Shown here: positions 13,364 through 24,536 of the stretch, one piece after another
Layout: the number at the start of each line of letters is the position of its first letter
Numbering within the stretch: position 1 is the first letter of the stretch
Assembly (NCBI GenBank): GCA_023853785.1
Contig: JAJIRX010000489.1
Location: forward strand, 186,001-250,000
Direction: 5' to 3'
DNA: 64,000 nucleotides
DNA from: Psilocybe azurescens
Lineage: Eukaryota > Basidiomycota > Agaricomycetes > Agaricales > Agrocybaceae
The notes under the pieces: model-generated
Seen by the model: the letters and a program-made list of their open reading frames with translations, nothing else
Databases searched by the model: none
What the model was told of the DNA's origin: nothing
Position numbers and translations under genes: made by a program

Positions 13364-13982
13364 GAGAACGCGAAGTGGAACATACGATTGAAGATCGTCC
13401 TGCTTATAAAGTGAACAATATATGCACTCCACGCCTGTTCTATTTCGTTTCTCATTTGATTTTCGAGGTCACATTGGCTGAGGGATATTTGAAAACCTAA
13501 AGGCGGGCCGCTTGAAGTAGGGTCGCCGAAACTTCGGAGAGTCATAGGGTGTGCATTATCGACATGAGTGCGAAGGAAGATAACTATAAATGTGAGAGAT
13601 TCTTCGTCTTCATCTGATTCAAAAGGTCGTTTGCGTTTAGGGTCTACCCATGGGTAATGAAATGATGATTTGGGATCTCCTACACCGCGAAACAGAATTC
13701 TTCTATGGACAACGCTATGAATTCCAAGTGTCGTTAATGTACGCATGAGACTTTAGAAACTTCGTACTTACATCGAATGACGGAACTTGTCAATCACAAT
13801 ATAAAGAGTGCATCATATACCAAGCGACCTGAGACATGAAGTTGGCCGTTTGAGACAGTGTCTTCGAAGGGTTTCTTTAGAGCGAGGTTGAAGAAGCTGG
13901 ACGGGCTAATGGAATACGTCGCCTACGTCCCCACTCAGTTCGCTGCTATCTTACATACGAAGGTGACGCTGTGATGCACCAT
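13360..13982 (-). CDS. Hypothetical spliced protein abutting GH31
   Basis: Not recognised. The minus strand gives ATG at 13982 (MVHHSVTF), an intron, then NLALKKPFEDTVSNGQLHV, a second intron with donor GTATAT, a short exon, and a third intron before VVHRRILFRGVGDPKSSF. The last exon encodes a basic/acidic patch (DPKRKRPFESDEDEE) and ends at a TGA whose bases overlap the GH31 ATG (ATGA). The phase at the first intron is one base off, so the 5' model is uncertain. The open frame of about 130 codons with low stop density supports coding capacity, but it could instead be 5' leader exons of the GH31 transcript. Confidence 0.35.
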
Positions 13983-15120
13983 TTTCCTCTGCAGAATATT
14001 TTGCTTCGCTTGATCGTGGACCGGAGCGATTTGTAGTTATGTTGTGGAATGCCCGTCAGATTCTCTCTGATATTGAACGTTGAACGTTGAATAATTTTGG
14101 ACGAGGGGTCGATATTGTCTCACACCAGAAATTGCTGGTTGCACACACCGATGATTGCTGTTTGACTTCAGCGACTTCTTGCTGGGCGCAAAATTGAACA
14201 TTCGACATAAAAACCGAGAAAAATAACCGCCATGCTAGGCAAATAGAACTAAAGATGTGACTGGAAGGATTTTGTTGTTTGTTGAGTGGAACGGGCCCGA
14301 GAGTCGGTCTTTGAAACATCGTAACCCGGCACATGGGTATTCCTATTCTTTCCTCCCTTCATTAGAAATCCATAACTATCCAACAAGGAGTTCGAGAGAC
14401 TCTTACCTCTTTCAACTCTTCACATACCGACAAGTTATTAGGACACTCCAACCAGAAGTCAAGACGGAGGTTTCAGGTGCAATCCACACTATGCTCACTG
14501 TCAAACATCCGCAAAAATCGAACGATCACCCCCATCCGTCAGTCGCGTCCATGGAGCACTTCAGCCCCTCTTCAAGGCATTAAGACCAACTTTCAACCAC
14601 ATGGAAGTTTTACGGTCATACAAGGGCTCAAAAAACAACAATACCTCCAAAAACTGGACAACCTCCTCTCGTCGACCGGCCACTTTCTTGACGCCTTTCA
14701 ACTACATTTCGAGGATGCCAGGACGCACGAGATTTAATATTTCTGGAATAGAAGGGTCGATGAAGAACATTTGACGGATAGCACCACCTCGACGGTCGAA
14801 AGACATTGGAATCGATGCAACAATAAAATCAATGACAATAAAGACCACAGCGACAATATTCATTCCACGAACAGCAGGACACGTAACCAATACAGGACCG
14901 CCCTTGAATTGAGCAAATTGTTTTCAAATTGAACAGGTGTGTCGAGGCACAACGAGCAAGCACAACCACAGCTGATTTGAACATAGCTGAATCGTCCTTG
15001 CACCAAGACACATTGAGGGTTCACCGTTCTGAGTACCCAGACAGAATTCGACATGTCCATTTATTCGGAGGAGGCTCAGGCAGTAGGCTCAGGCAGACGA
15101 TTCAGAAGGCGGAATATCAT
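13983..15120. other. Poorly resolved region with membrane-like minus ORF
   Basis: On the minus strand at 14702-14890 an open frame reads NIVAVVFIVIDFIVASIPM, followed by FDRRGGAIRQMFFIDPSIPE, which looks like one transmembrane exon and a loop. Upstream minus frames (14830-15060) contain GTQNGEPSMCLG-like and cysteine-rich sequence. I cannot join them into one protein. The plus-strand frame 14477-14737 has no family features. Confidence 0.25.
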
Positions 15121-15150
15121 CAAGTGAGTTCTTCACACTCCTTTTCTTTC

Positions 15151-15210
15151 TTGAAGTCTTCTTTCCCTTCCTTGTGGGTCTTGAAATCTTCTTTCCCTTC
15201 CTTGTGGGTT
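15151..15210. repeat. 2 x 30-bp tandem repeat
   Basis: Two copies of a 30-bp unit beginning TTGAAGTCTTCTTTCCCTTC and ending CTTGTGGGT lie head to tail, differing at two positions. On the minus strand they encode KTHKEGKEDF twice within a lysine/glutamate-rich open frame (15120-15479). Confidence 0.8.
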
Positions 15211-15699
15211 TTGAGGAATTCTTTTCTTGAGGCAAACATCACATCCATTGTTTTTTGCTTGCGGGGTTCTTTGCATATCCTTGAGGCCTTCTGCGGTGGG
15301 CTTGAGGTTTTGCGTGGTGGATATATCATCTCACTGGGTTCCTGAATCTTGATGGGCTGGCGAAGGTGGTCACATCTCTCAGTACGTTGGGCAGGCCTAT
15401 ACTTGTTCAAACATGAGCATTGTTGTGGTGGAAAGATGGAAAGAAATGTGTTGGCACGCTTTGACTCACTCGTTGTCACTACCCGTGACGTAACGCGCCA
15501 TATTGGTCACGCCCGTCGGGTTGTTCGTCAGTCAGGGAGAGGATGGCGGGATAGGTGGCTAGTGATGAGGAGGACGTGTCTCTTTGGAAATTTCTGCGGA
15601 GAGGCTGATATCCCTGAGACCAAGAATGGACAGGGCGAGGAGTCCCAAAGTGCACTTCAGGTCAATCTAACCCGTGCATAGATTCGTGCACTCGTTATG

Positions 15700-16230
15700 A
15701 GATGCGTCTCCCATCCGTTGCTGACAGTTGGGACACGTACAGTGAAGACAAGCCATAAAAGAAGTGCATTCAGAGCTTTGTCAAACCTGAATAATCTTGA
15801 TATCAAGTATCAACATTTGAATGCTGACCGGACCATCCTCTGTTGTAGAACCCAGTACCCAGTAGAAGTGCCGTATACCGCCTGAGGCCTCTTTACAGCT
15901 CCCAGAAACGTTATCGTCGTTCGAGAAACATGACACCGGATTGCCAGGGTTGAAGCCAGTGAGAGGGTTACGACAAATCTGGCCGCTGGGGTTCCATAAG
16001 CCATGATGAAGCACACAAAGCCGGCAACCATGCGATGGCAGTTCATGCCTGTCCCACTTATGAAGACCTCTTCGAGCAACGCAGGAGCAAGATTTCGAAA
16101 AACGTCGGGGTGCCTCTGCTTTCGGTGCGAATGTCGATTCAGCAGGCCTTCAGTTGCACGAGTAGATATGCCCATGGGCTTCCTTTGTCGCTGTCTTAAT
16201 GACAATCAAATCACTTGTGCCGGCATTTGA
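15700..16230 (-). other. Cysteine-rich coding fragment, unresolved
   Basis: A minus-strand frame ending at about 15781 reads GLWNPSGQICRNPLTGF, NPGNPVSCFSNDDNVSG and SCKEASGGIRHFYWVLGS, preceded upstream in the same frame by KSCSCVARRG and SHGCRLCVLHH. The composition (paired cysteines, Asn/Gly loops) looks like an extracellular or zinc-binding exon, but no start, flanking exon or family could be established. It may belong with the membrane-like exon near 14.8 kb. Confidence 0.25.
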
Positions 16231-16474
16231 ATTCAAAGTTACACGACAATATAGCATAGGAAGACCGAAAACCCTTTTTACATCGGTTCAGGGTTGTTGT
16301 CGTTCTTTTTTCCTTTCCACCACCTCTGTCGCCACGTCGGTGACATCCAATCCACTCCTTGCTCGTTTTGTCTTTGTCTCTTCCATATTTTAACGCATTT
16401 TCGTCAAGATATCCCCACTTCCACATCATCTCGGTACCTTTTGCATCGTTTATTGAACGTCGTGCTCTCAAACC

Positions 16475-17077
16475 ATGCCCCATGCAAACGATCTCCTATA
16501 TCCTCCAATTCTGCAAATCCTCGAAGAAGGATATTATCAACGCACACATGCTCCGGGAGTTTCGGCTGTGATTACATGGATTGATTTCAATGAACTTGAT
16601 CACACAAAATACAAATTACGATCGAAACGGCGGCCACAAACCCCATTATCGTATCTTATGGTATGCACCTTTTTCAGCTCCATGTTTTCCGACTTGAGTG
16701 CTCAAAAACATGATACCTCAGAAAACGATTGATTTACGGGACGCTGAACCTGCCCAGGAAGGAATTGAACATTTTTCATATATAGTTCGCTTTCCCGACG
16801 ATGAGCGTGTGCGTTTTTTTCTCTGAAGTATCTTATCTATGCCATCGAGCTGATTTGTTCTATTAATTCCTATCAGGATCTTCCTGACCACAGTGATGCC
16901 TGGGAATCCAGGACGATCTTCAAAGAGGGTCGGCCATCTACTTCTCGAGGTTTCCGTTCAGGACGAAAACAGCATGGCAGATTCCAGGGCGTGCTGTCTT
17001 CGTTGGCACGCAAGTTGGGACCCTCTAAGAGAGTGGATGCTTTTTCTCTCCAGCCGGTTCAGCAGCAATCGCTATAA
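16475..17077 (+). CDS. Conserved small protein of unknown function
   Basis: Three exons in perfect phase: 16475-16660, 16722-16808 and 16877-17077. Exon 1 encodes MPHANDLLYPPILQILEEGY and DFNELDHTKYKLRSKRRPQ; exon 2 TIDLRDAEPAQEGIEHFSYI; exon 3 a Ser/Arg/Gly-rich basic tail (RPSTSRGFRSGRKQHGRF) ending VQQQSL. It is 157 residues long with no signal peptide or membrane segment. The clean splice phases and short GT...AG introns (61 and 68 nt) support a real gene. I do not recognise the family; the folded N-terminus and basic disordered C-terminus suggest a binding or adaptor role, which is inference. Confidence 0.6.
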
Positions 17078-17678
17078 TGGCGTTGAGACAATTTCACGGA
17101 TAATTTCTCATCACTCTTGCTCTGGAACCCCAGATCGTAAAGCACACCTCATCTACGCGACATTAATTCGTATAGCCTTTGGCACGCGGCAATTCTACAT
17201 CGCCCCGTCGCCGACGCACCCATCCATCGACGACTATATTTCTGACAACTGGTAATCATTCGCGGCTTTGCACCTTCTCAACGCGTTTCTTGTCAACCAC
17301 CCCCTCCACCTTGTACATATCCCGACAGACCCTACATCTTTGGCAACATATTGCTTTCCCACATTCCTTGCTCTCACATTTGCTTTCCTCGGTCATCATA
17401 AACTATTGAAGTGAACAACTATCACCCCATATAAACCTTTTTATCCTATATCCCTGCCCTATGTATCATAGCATCCATCTAACCCTCTTTCATATCGGCA
17501 AGTAACCGATACAACTTTTTTTACCATGTATATAGTTCACAAATTCAAGTTTATACACGAGTTCCAACAAATTTACGAGGAATGGATTGGACCGCACATT
17601 GAAAGCTTTCTGTTGACAAGGCTTGTCAAAAGATAGGTCTGCATTCATATGCTCAGCAGCGCATCGTGTTCGACAAGG
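17078..17678. other. Intergenic, convergent 3' ends
   Basis: 600 bp between the small unknown protein (+) and the TPR gene (-). Pyrimidine-rich plus strand; no supported gene. Confidence 0.4.
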
Positions 17679-19306
17679 CTAGGCGGTATGTCCTATGCTG
17701 AGCCAAGAGACAAGTACTATTGTTAGAACCTGTGTAAACACCATGATCGCAGTAGTTGGATTTCCTGAGTTGATGGCTTTGTATGAATACGAGAGACACG
17801 TGTTCAATTCCATTTCGCCAGTTGAGCAGCACATCTCCTTTTCCACTCCCCCTTGTATGCCATTCAATCTGGCAGAGCCTTTCGCATCGTTTGCGTTAAC
17901 ATCTAGGTACCAATTCTTGAAGGTGTCTTCGTCGTCGGAAAGACCCTTTCCGCCAGTCATCAGCTCGACTAAACGATCCACCAAACCGACGTCATTTTCG
18001 AGATCCTTGTGACGCAAGGCTCGAGCAATCGCATCCTGAGCATCATGCATATTTCCAAGCGCTTGGCTCGCAGCAGCCTGTCTGATATAACTAAAGAAAA
18101 AGACGAAGTTGTAGATGAACGTCTGTCTCAGAAGCGGAAGAATAAAAGACACACGCTTTTGCGTAGCTAGGGTCTATAATCTCTGCTGCCTTTCCGTCTG
18201 CAAGAGCCTTCTGCGGATTTAGACCAGTCCCTGCCAACATATGAGTAGCAGCCCTATTCGCATGGCAGATTGCCCTTAATCTGATGGCTTTCTTTTCCTT
18301 TTCTGGATCAGGTTTCTGAGAAAGCACGTCGACAACATGCCCCAAAGCTTCTCCATAAGCTTTCAGCGCAACATCTCTGTCCTTCCGGACAAATGCTTGG
18401 TTTCCGGTTACTTTTGACTTCTCTGCAAGAGCCATACTATCCTTCACCCCTTGTTCATTGAGGGCGTGAACCCCATCGTGAACACCCTCGGCTTCTTGAG
18501 GGGTCTCAAATCGCCAATGGAATGGTTCTGGGATTGAGTCCAAAAATGGCTTCAGAGTTTCAGCGTGAGGGGTCAACTTAATGGAAACTAGAAGGAACCA
18601 CGGCAGGCATGGTTTCAAGGGTATAATGGGTTCGGCGATTGCTCGTTGGATGGTCCTGGCATTTTCGAATGCAGTTAAGTCTCGTGCATGTGGAGACAAC
18701 ACATTCGCGATACTTACTCGAGAACAGCATTGGAATCCGGGAGACCTGTGCACTCATTCGTTATACGATAACCACCTTGTTCGTCGTAACAGTAGATCAT
18801 GAATACTGGCTTCACGCCGACTGTGCTGTTGACTTCATCAGGACCGACACTGTCCCCAGCTCTATCATCGTACCGCATATGCTCGAGCTGGACAACCCAA
18901 AAAGACTCGTGCACGATGGAGGTAGCCAATGCGTTGAAATTGTACTTGGATAAATCGAGTTTGGGCTTCCCGTTTTCGATTTTGCTATATTCAGCCATAA
19001 ATTCACTCATTTCAGTTGGGTGTTCTTCCATATATCTGGGTTTGAAGATTAGTGCGACCAAATTCTTGAGCTGTGGCCCGTGATAGAATGGAACTTGCTT
19101 GGTAATATCTATAAGATCTACTTTGCCAGTTGTAGGGTTTCGTGGAATTCTGTTTATCAATTTCTTTTGAAAAGAGATGCATCATTATCCTGACAATATA
19201 TCATAGAATATATTCACGTACCATCATCATAGCCGGGTCCAACCCACCAAAGTCAGTCTCTTTTTTGGCACGCTTTCCCGCTTTTTTTCGTAGTAGTAGA
19301 CGCCAT
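17679..19306 (-). CDS. TPR-repeat protein, possible tail anchor
   Basis: Tetratricopeptide protein. The N-terminal domain starts MASTTTKK, passes through KETDFGGLDPAMMM and, after an intron, KLINRIPRNPTTGKVDLID; I do not recognise it. The C-terminal half has TPR-like helices: VTGNQAFVRKDRDVALKAYG, AICHANRAATHMLAGTG, ADGKAAEIIDPSYAKA and AYIRQAAASQALGNMHDA. Introns lie near 18750, 18150 and 19200. The last readable segment, TTAIMVFTQVLTIVLVSW, is hydrophobic and could anchor the protein in a membrane, unless the last exon is spliced differently. The N-terminal frame needs a one-base change in the A7 run (plus strand T7, 19282-19288) or the neighbouring A6 run. Probably a co-chaperone or scaffold; this is inference. 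Confidence 0.7.
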
Positions 19307-19424
19307 AGATGGATCGCAGAAGTCTAGAACAATGTCTAAATCGCGTCGGTCAAGAGTTGCTTGAATTTAAATGAGACAACTCTCTGGTTTCTCAAAGCTT
19401 TAGATCTGGCGCGGTGATCAAGGT

Positions 19425-20147
19425 ATGATGGAGGATTTAGTGCAAGAAGATACAGACTGTAGATCTAGAAGTTTGTACTTAAAAACCTTGATCGTATGTT
19501 TTATCTGGGTGCTTATGATCGTCGCGTCTAAATTTGGGCGCCGGATCCGAAATTCCTACCACCATCACCGTTGCAGTTGCGCCAACTTTGAATTCCCCTG
19601 TTGTATCCACAGTCGATATGTCGCCATGAGCTCCAGCCACTCGAGAACCGTTATTATGGGCCATACAACAAGCTGCTCACGTACTTCTTTGGCCCCGACT
19701 CGTACGAGTTCTTTATCGCTCCCCAAAACCCTCCCAGCGAATTCTCTCCCGCGACACCGTTGATTTCGTCGTATTTTTAATCGTCTTAGATATTCAACGT
19801 CGTCCAGTGCTCATGGCAGATATCAAAGACGACGCTTGGACCATCAGAGCCGATCTACGGTTCGAAGCAGATGAGCAAATACGTCAGCGGTACGACTTCA
19901 TGCTTGGCGATTGCCCCTTGCCTCGCTTGTGGGGACTGAGCTTGCTTGGGACGTCCCTGCGCGTTTACTGTGGCGAGGTCGTTACCGGTGACGTTGAGCC
20001 TGCGTTCGAAACTGCCCAAGCCCTGGCCGCATCTTTCCTCGCAATTTTCTTGAGGGGGCCTGGAATATCGACATTCTTTCTCAAGAAGGGTTCGCTAAGA
20101 TGAAAGAGATTGTCCGGGATATTGTTGGCAATGTAACAGCGTCGTAG
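19425..20147 (+). CDS. Conserved protein of unknown function, 5' end uncertain
   Basis: Strong coding signal from 19613: PLENRYYGPYNKLLTYFFG, DSYEFFIAPQNPPSEFSP, then IVLDIQRRPVLMADIKDD, FEADEQIRQRYDFMLGDC, PRLWGLSLLGTSLRVYCG, and near the end GFAKMKEIVRDIVGNV. Such proteins recur in Agaricomycetes as I recall, but I know no function; the order D...V.I(K)...ADEQIR is vaguely nuclease-like, which is only a guess. Two one-base losses interrupt it: the T5 run at 19774-19778, and near 20043. If both are real it is a pseudogene. The first exon is uncertain; ATG 19425 with a donor at 19494 joins in phase. Confidence 0.5.
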
Positions 20148-21120
20148 GAAGAGCTTTTTTTCTCGTCCTTATTCAGTTTGTAAGCATATTGATGTTGAGA
20201 AAGAGTAAGTGGACAGCGACTTTATATGCCATATGGGTCTTTATAACCAGAGCTTCGATACATAGAGTCTTTTGGTACTCTATTGGTCTGGCTCAAGTGA
20301 TGCTTGTTGACTTTACACTACAGAAAAGGGGGGCAGAAGGTCAACAGACGGCAAGCACGTCAAAGACACATCTAATTATAATTTAAGCGTCCATACAGAG
20401 GTAAGGGATCATCAAATGGATCAGTAAGAGCGGCTGTGCGACCTGAGAAGGGAGCGTATTGGGTAGAAGGGATCCAACAGCTTAATTTTGAGTAAGGGTC
20501 CCATGATTCTAGGTTGCGCCGAAGAAACGTCTGAACTTCCGTGGGTTATCTGGTATGGCGTTAGGTGGCTCATGACTACAAGTGGCAGAAGCTATTTGGT
20601 TCGTTCGCGCCGTGGGCAAGGGGCTGTCCTGTCGGTGTCGGCCACAAATCATGCTGGTGTGGAATGAACAATAAGATCAAGTCAAGCGGTGAATTATGGT
20701 TAACGGTAAATCATAAACCAGTCCTTTTCGAAACAAAGGCTCGTTGGAGTGAAGCGATGAAACCAAAAAGCCTGTGCTTATATTATTGAAGTTGAACGAT
20801 CAGACTGTGTTTACTGTTCGTTTTCTTGTGATGTGACTCATCGGGCCGTAATAGAAGCACAGTTGTTTTTTAAACAAAATAGTGTGTATTGGCGTCGGGT
20901 GTGACAACAACCTGTAGATCGACGTTAGTAGGATGCTTGGATCGACTGATTGTACTTGGGATAGCGCACCGGAATGCCTGTTCTCATCGCCTCTGCAATC
21001 ATTGTCCACAAGGGTATATTTCGTTGGGCAGGAGGGGGAGTCTCTTCGTCAGAACTATCTGACTGATCTGCATTACGCCGTTCCGGAGGCACACGACCTT
21101 TTCGGAGGTGTCACCCTGTC

Positions 21121-21970
21121 TTATGAGTGCCCGCATATCCACCGCATTGGAGGCCACCCCATAGGCGATTTTTGAAGACCATGACGATCATCCGCAGGGA
21201 ATCCTCGCGTCCTCCACTCGTGGTTCACGTAATCTTGCATGCCGCCACCCGAGTTTCTTATCGAAACCTTCATCGCGTCATCATGGGCATGGAATGCTTC
21301 GACGCAGCAAGACGACGTTTCTGAACAAATTGGCAAGCTGCCGTAACAGGCCACAGTGGGTGGGCGGCTCGTAAAGCTGACGACCGGGTACGAGAATAGG
21401 TATGTCGCCTCGGTTGCGTTACCGTATGCGCAAGTCCATGGGTGTGTGGTCAGAATATCTCTCGCAATCGTCGATGAGACGGTTAACAAATGCAAGAGAA
21501 GCCTGAGGGAAATGTCTTGGGAACTGGATTCTGGAATGTGAAACCGTTCTCCCTTCTCTCATCTGCCATTTGGAATCGGAGATCTATTTGCAAGGTATTT
21601 GGTTCGATACGCTCGCTGTCTGTAGCGCACATGGCGGGAGGGGTGGACGCCACGTTGCAGGCTTTTCGAATGATGAGCAATCGTTGAATACCAAATTTTC
21701 ACGGAGGATGACCCACTTTTATATGGTCGCAGATTTGGGTAAACCGATATTTGCTCCTTGGCTCGTCTGGATCCTGATTATTTCCTGCAACAAGGCATGA
21801 TCGGTGAGGATGAAGGATTCCATGGCTTTCTCTTCTAGTACGTGGACGTTGAGTGTTGAATAGTGGCTGACAATCAAACCTAGATGAAACTTCGTAGAGG
21901 CTGACATCAAAAGGCGCATACGCGAGTGAGTTGTCATATTTGCTTTACATTATTCCGTTTTCCCTTGATT
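21121..21970 (-). pseudogene. Decayed copy I of a duplicated ORF
   Basis: The minus strand shows SFILTDHALLQEI and then, in another frame, a segment where a TGA stands at the place of the Trp in copy II (GHPP-stop-KFGIQRLLIIRK, near 21710). A third segment, TCAYGNATEATYLFSYP, lies at 21380-21470. These match copy II (22315-22985) in order and spacing at both DNA and protein level. Frames are broken between segments. No family is assigned; paired Cys residues (CAYC in copy II) could be part of a zinc finger. Confidence 0.45.
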
Positions 21971-22314
21971 GCATGGTCGTCATATTATGGAATTCATATG
22001 TAAAAGATATCGCCTAGTTGGTAATGGATTACTGCCTGTAAAGCAAGTGAGATAAATGCACTGACTGATCTGATGGGTCGATTGACGTACGTTTTCATTG
22101 CCAGCCAATAGTTCGCTGCATTTATGAGATTTAACGCACAGGAGGATCGAGGGCAGAGACATCCAAATCCTGCCGCTCAAGTTCCCCATTGTCCAGGGTG
22201 AGGCGATCATTTCCCACTGAGACCGGTGTTTTCGTTGTGTTGTCGCTGGCGGCTACCTGGGACGATTACCTATGATTTCGAGGATTGACTGGGTCCCGTA
22301 AAAACGTTTGCTCT

Positions 22315-22985
22315 TCCCTTACAACATCTTTCTGAGCGAGGTCTTCATCGCTTTATCGCTTGCCAGAGTTGCTTTAGCCCAACACGAGATCTTTACGAGC
22401 ATATAGGCATGCTGCAACAGCAAGTCACAATGGGTGGGTGGTTCGTGAAGTTGATGGCAGGGTGGGTACGAGAACCTGTATGGAACGTCGCGCGCGTCAC
22501 AATACGCACAATTCCACCGACGCATAGCAAGAATCTCAGTCATAATGACGCGAAGAGCGCACTCATACGCGACTATATGATCGGCTCCTCAGTAGATCTT
22601 TGGCACCGGCTTTCGAACATATACGTATGTTCGCGTCTTCCCTGGGCCATTTGAAATAGCAGGTGCACCTGCAAAAGTTCGGGTCAGCTTTCAGTTTTTG
22701 GGTCTCCGTAGTACCTACTGAGGGAGGGGGAGGGCGCGATGTTATGGTCCTTGCGTATCGCTCGCAGCCTTTTGGTACTGAATACCCAGAGAGGATGTTG
22801 TTCCTTCAAATGATCATAGATCTTTTGCAGACCAATATCAGCTCCTCGGCTTTTCTGGATCTGATGGTATCTCGCAGCAATGCATGATCGGTAAGAACGA
22901 ACGAACTCATTCTTAATAGTGTTTGAAAGTGTATTCAAAGTAGGATTTAATAGTGAATGATATAGGCTAAATGTGAACCGAACGG
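22315..22985 (-). pseudogene. Diverged copy II of the duplicated ORF
   Basis: Minus-strand frame 22684-22938 reads QKIYDHLKEQHPLWVFSTKR followed by LRAIRKDHNIAPSPS, and 22319-22543 reads RRWNCAYCDARDVPYRFSYP. Plus-strand bases near 22429-22490 align with copy I at 21356-21420 (both contain GTGGGTGGG, then a diverged match). The two segments are in different frames and no full-length model was found, so this is probably also a relic, though it could be one gene with an unrecognised intron. Confidence 0.4.
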
Positions 22986-23111
22986 TGAGTTACGAGTTCA
23001 GAGTATGGACACGGCAAAGTCGCGCGTGAGCATTTGCAGGGTCTTAATCAGATTTGTCACATTCTTTAAGCCAAACATTAATCTCTTTAATCTACCGCGC
23101 TTGACTTCAAT

Positions 23112-24478
23112 ATGTCCACCAATAATTTATGGAAAGAAACACCTCTCGTCTATTCAAGTCGCCTTTCAGAATTAACAGGCATTTCTGTGTATCTCAAACT
23201 TGAGGTACTGCCTTACCATCAGCGCCGCGTCCAAGATCATGATCCCTGACAACTTTCAATCTTAGAATCTACATCCTTGCCATTCATTCAAATATAGAGG
23301 AGTCTCTCATTTCATTCAAAAAGCAAAGGAGGATCTAGGTCCTGATGTACATCTCGTAATTGCTTCGGGTGGAAATGCAGGACTGGCTGCAGCATGTGCT
23401 GCGAAATCTCTCGGACTCAAATGCAGCGTTTTTATCCCGGAAGGCGTGACGGAGTCGACTCTAGCTTTGCTAAAACGTGAAGGCGCAGAGGTCATCGTTG
23501 GGGGACGACAATACTCGGATGCCCTAAAGAGCGCAGGGGAGTTGGTCGCAAAGAGCCACATGCGTACGTTTGGGCGATCACTACCTGCGTCCGAATGAAA
23601 TGGGCTGAAGTCGGTGGAATATAGGGTCATGGTGCCTGCATACGACAATCCCACCATATGGGAAGGGCATAGCTCCATGATTCACGAGATCAGCCACCAA
23701 CTAGGCCAAGAACCTGCTGCCATCTTCTGTAGCGTAGGAGGAGGGGGGCTTCTTGGGGGTATCATCGTTGGATGCAAGGCTGTCGGTTGGGACCACGGTA
23801 GGCGTATCATCCGGACCCGACAAGACCTTGAGACTCAACCCCTCTCTTTTTCTACCAGTTCCAGTTGTGGCGTTAGAAACGATGGGTTCTGATTGCTTTT
23901 ACAGGTCAATATCACTCAACGGAGGAAGATTCAACAGCGAGAAGAAAATATTGCCCGAAGGCATAAACTTGGTGTACAACGAAGAGAGCAAGGTGCATTT
24001 GGCCCATTTCACAGGCTTTTCGTCCAGAGCATCGGGGTCATTGGGAGCTTCTGAACCAGCAGCAAGAGTGGTGAAAATGGCTCTTGAAAGGAAGGGCGGG
24101 GTGAAGACGGTGAGCGTACCAGATGAGTTGAGTATGCAAACTCTTGCATCGTTTGCCAGTGAGTACTTGTCAGCTTTTTCAGCAATTTCTGGGGCTGACT
24201 ACAGTCGATCTCAAGACGACCATAAATTCCTAATAGAGCTCGCGTGCTCTACTACCCTAATTCCAGCATATCATAAGCAACTATTTGATAAATTGGTTCC
24301 TCCTGAGACCGGTAAAGAAGGCGGCCTGGCAGTCGTATTTATTGTTTGTGGAGGTTTCAAGATTGATTTGGAGACCGCGGCGGAATACGAAAGGACGTTG
24401 CAACAAATACCAAAAGGCCCTGGAATGTCATGGACTGTGGAGTATGATGACGGAAATCTGTTTAGTTTTGATCCTTAG
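23112..24478 (+). CDS. L-serine/threonine dehydratase (PLP enzyme)
   Basis: Pyridoxal-phosphate enzyme converting serine or threonine to a 2-oxo acid and ammonia, catabolic type without an ACT regulatory domain. Exon 1 MSTNNLWKETPLVYSSRL; exon 2 begins NLHPCHSFKYRGVSHF, with the PLP lysine in SFKYRG and the SGGNAGLAAACAAKSLG substrate loop; later SVGGGGLLGGIIVG is the phosphate-binding glycine loop, then VVALETMGSDCF. The end is NLFSFDP. About 345 residues. Four introns; the second boundary (after AKSHM, near 23562) works with a weak GTTTGG donor or a GC donor. The usual ACGA loop appears as ACSTT, a modest deviation. Tail to tail with PET100, 58 bp apart. Confidence 0.9.
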
Positions 24479-24536
24479 ACTCCATAAGATGGTGGATGGT
24501 GGATATAGACGAAATACATCGATTGGGTGTCTCCTT

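Larger units (their letters stand above)
20148..23111. other. 3-kb region without intact gene
   Basis: Between the unknown protein and the serine dehydratase. It holds two diverged copies of a minus-strand ORF (annotated separately). The rest, including 20150-21100, has only short frames with no family resemblance. Confidence 0.5.

Noticed and set aside
15120..15479. Lys/Glu-rich minus-strand frame as a gene
   Set aside because: Low-complexity frame generated around a 30-bp tandem repeat; no homology and no phase-consistent neighbours.
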